Below are positions 6,089 through 6,315 of a DNA stretch of 6,315 nucleotides, piece after piece. The DNA is from an uncultured Anaerococcus sp. (GTDB taxonomy: Bacteria; Bacillota_A; Clostridia; Tissierellales; Peptoniphilaceae): NCBI GenBank assembly GCA_902488555.1, contig CABTWT010000066.1, positions 1 through 6,315 on the forward strand, in the 5' to 3' direction. Position 1 is the stretch's first letter; each line of letters opens with the position of its first letter. The notes beneath the pieces are model-generated. The model was not told where the DNA came from. It made no database searches and saw only the letters and a program-made list of their open reading frames with translations. The position numbers and the translations under genes are program-made.

Positions 6089-6112
6089 GACGCGGATATA
6101 ACCGCACTTATG
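6083..6112 (+). promoter_or_regulatory. Exporter SD with an intervening mini-hairpin before AUG
   Basis: The SD AAGGAGG (6083-6089) is 20 nt from the ATG at 6110, far beyond the normal 5-9 nt. The gap holds GCGG (6092-6095) and CCGC (6102-6105), a 4-bp all-GC stem with a 6-nt loop. Folding it would bring SD and AUG to an effective spacing of about 6 nt. The alternative is initiation at the in-frame ATA at 6098-6100, spaced 8 nt from the SD, which would add four residues. Confidence 0.55.
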
Positions 6113-6315
6113 AAAGAACTCAAATTTATTTTTAAAGAAATGTGGGATAAAGACCCATTTATGTATGTAATTATTGCAGCATTTGCTATATTAAATGGCC
6201 TCTTGCCATTTATATGGATACTGGCTCCAGCCTATGTTATTGAAAATAGGCAGAATAATATCGAATTTTTCCTACTATTTTTTGTAGGTCTATTTTTAGT
6301 CACTTCAATTATAAG
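6110..6315 (+). CDS. Probable ABC exporter (transmembrane domain plus ATPase type), first 68 residues, cut by window edge
   Basis: Only the N-terminus is present. It has a short basic cytoplasmic stretch (KELKFIFKEMWDKD, residues 2-15), a first membrane segment with GLLPFIWILAPAYVIE (30-45), then a polar turn and a second hydrophobic segment from about residue 52. The pattern of an FKEMW-like lead-in, then GLLPF and an I-P/A-x-Y-V-I-E(D) end to TM1, is familiar from Firmicutes half-transporters of the type I exporter fold, often encoded as tandem pairs. The nucleotide-binding domain lies outside the window, so neither the ATPase nor the substrate can be shown. The preceding leader ORF and hairpins suggest translation-linked control, as for multidrug or antibiotic exporters. 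The start is chosen as the first ATG in frame; see the ATA alternative four codons upstream. Confidence 0.65.
   Translation, partial: MKELKFIFKEMWDKDPFMYVIIAAFAILNGLLPFIWILAPAYVIENRQNNIEFFLLFFVGLFLVTSII

Noticed and set aside
6064..6092. TTGACT as a second -35 just upstream of the exporter gene
   Set aside because: No acceptable -10 occurs 16-18 bp downstream; TTGACT is explained as the 3' arm of the leader hairpin.
1..6315. CRISPR array, tRNA, insertion sequence or phage attachment site
   Set aside because: No repeat-spacer pattern, cloverleaf, transposase or terminal inverted repeats were seen on either strand.

Overview
The window comes from an AT-rich, low-GC Gram-positive bacterium of the Firmicutes/Clostridia type. 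The AT-biased codon use, strong Shine-Dalgarno (SD) sequences and Firmicutes housekeeping synteny support this. An anaerobic-coccus lineage such as Anaerococcus or Peptoniphilus (Peptoniphilaceae) is my best guess from protein character, but the sequence alone does not prove it.

Layout from left to right. (1) 1-1538, minus strand: an apparent lepB-lepA operon. It encodes signal peptidase I, followed with zero spacing by the first 307 codons of elongation factor 4, which runs off the left edge. (2) 1539-1692: a divergent promoter region carrying a direct repeat with internal palindromes. (3) 1693-1956, plus strand: rpsT (ribosomal protein S20), closed by a long-stem terminator that lies tail to tail with the next operon. 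(4) 2017-5201, minus strand: comEC-holA, overlapping by ATGA. It encodes the DNA-uptake channel and the clamp-loader delta subunit. (5) 5268-5897, plus strand: a divergent gene for an AlaX-like protein (alanyl-tRNA editing family) that appears to have lost its zinc-binding residues, followed by a good intrinsic terminator. (6) 5938-6315, plus strand: a near-consensus sigma-A promoter, a 12-codon leader ORF with a strong SD, a 13-bp hairpin that begins on the leader's stop codon, an anti-SD/SD pair, a small hairpin between SD and AUG, and the first 68 codons of a membrane protein that looks like an ABC exporter.

The core (comEC, holA, rpsT, lepA) is the familiar Firmicutes block. In spore formers such as Bacillus subtilis, the sporulation genes gpr and spoIIP lie between rpsT and lepA; here that slot holds lepB, which fits a non-sporulating lineage. 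These housekeeping genes act separately, in translation, secretion, replication and DNA uptake. The most interesting part is the right end, where leader, hairpins and SD sequestration look like a ribosome-mediated attenuator controlling an exporter. The second most interesting part is the intact but apparently catalytically dead AlaX-like protein.
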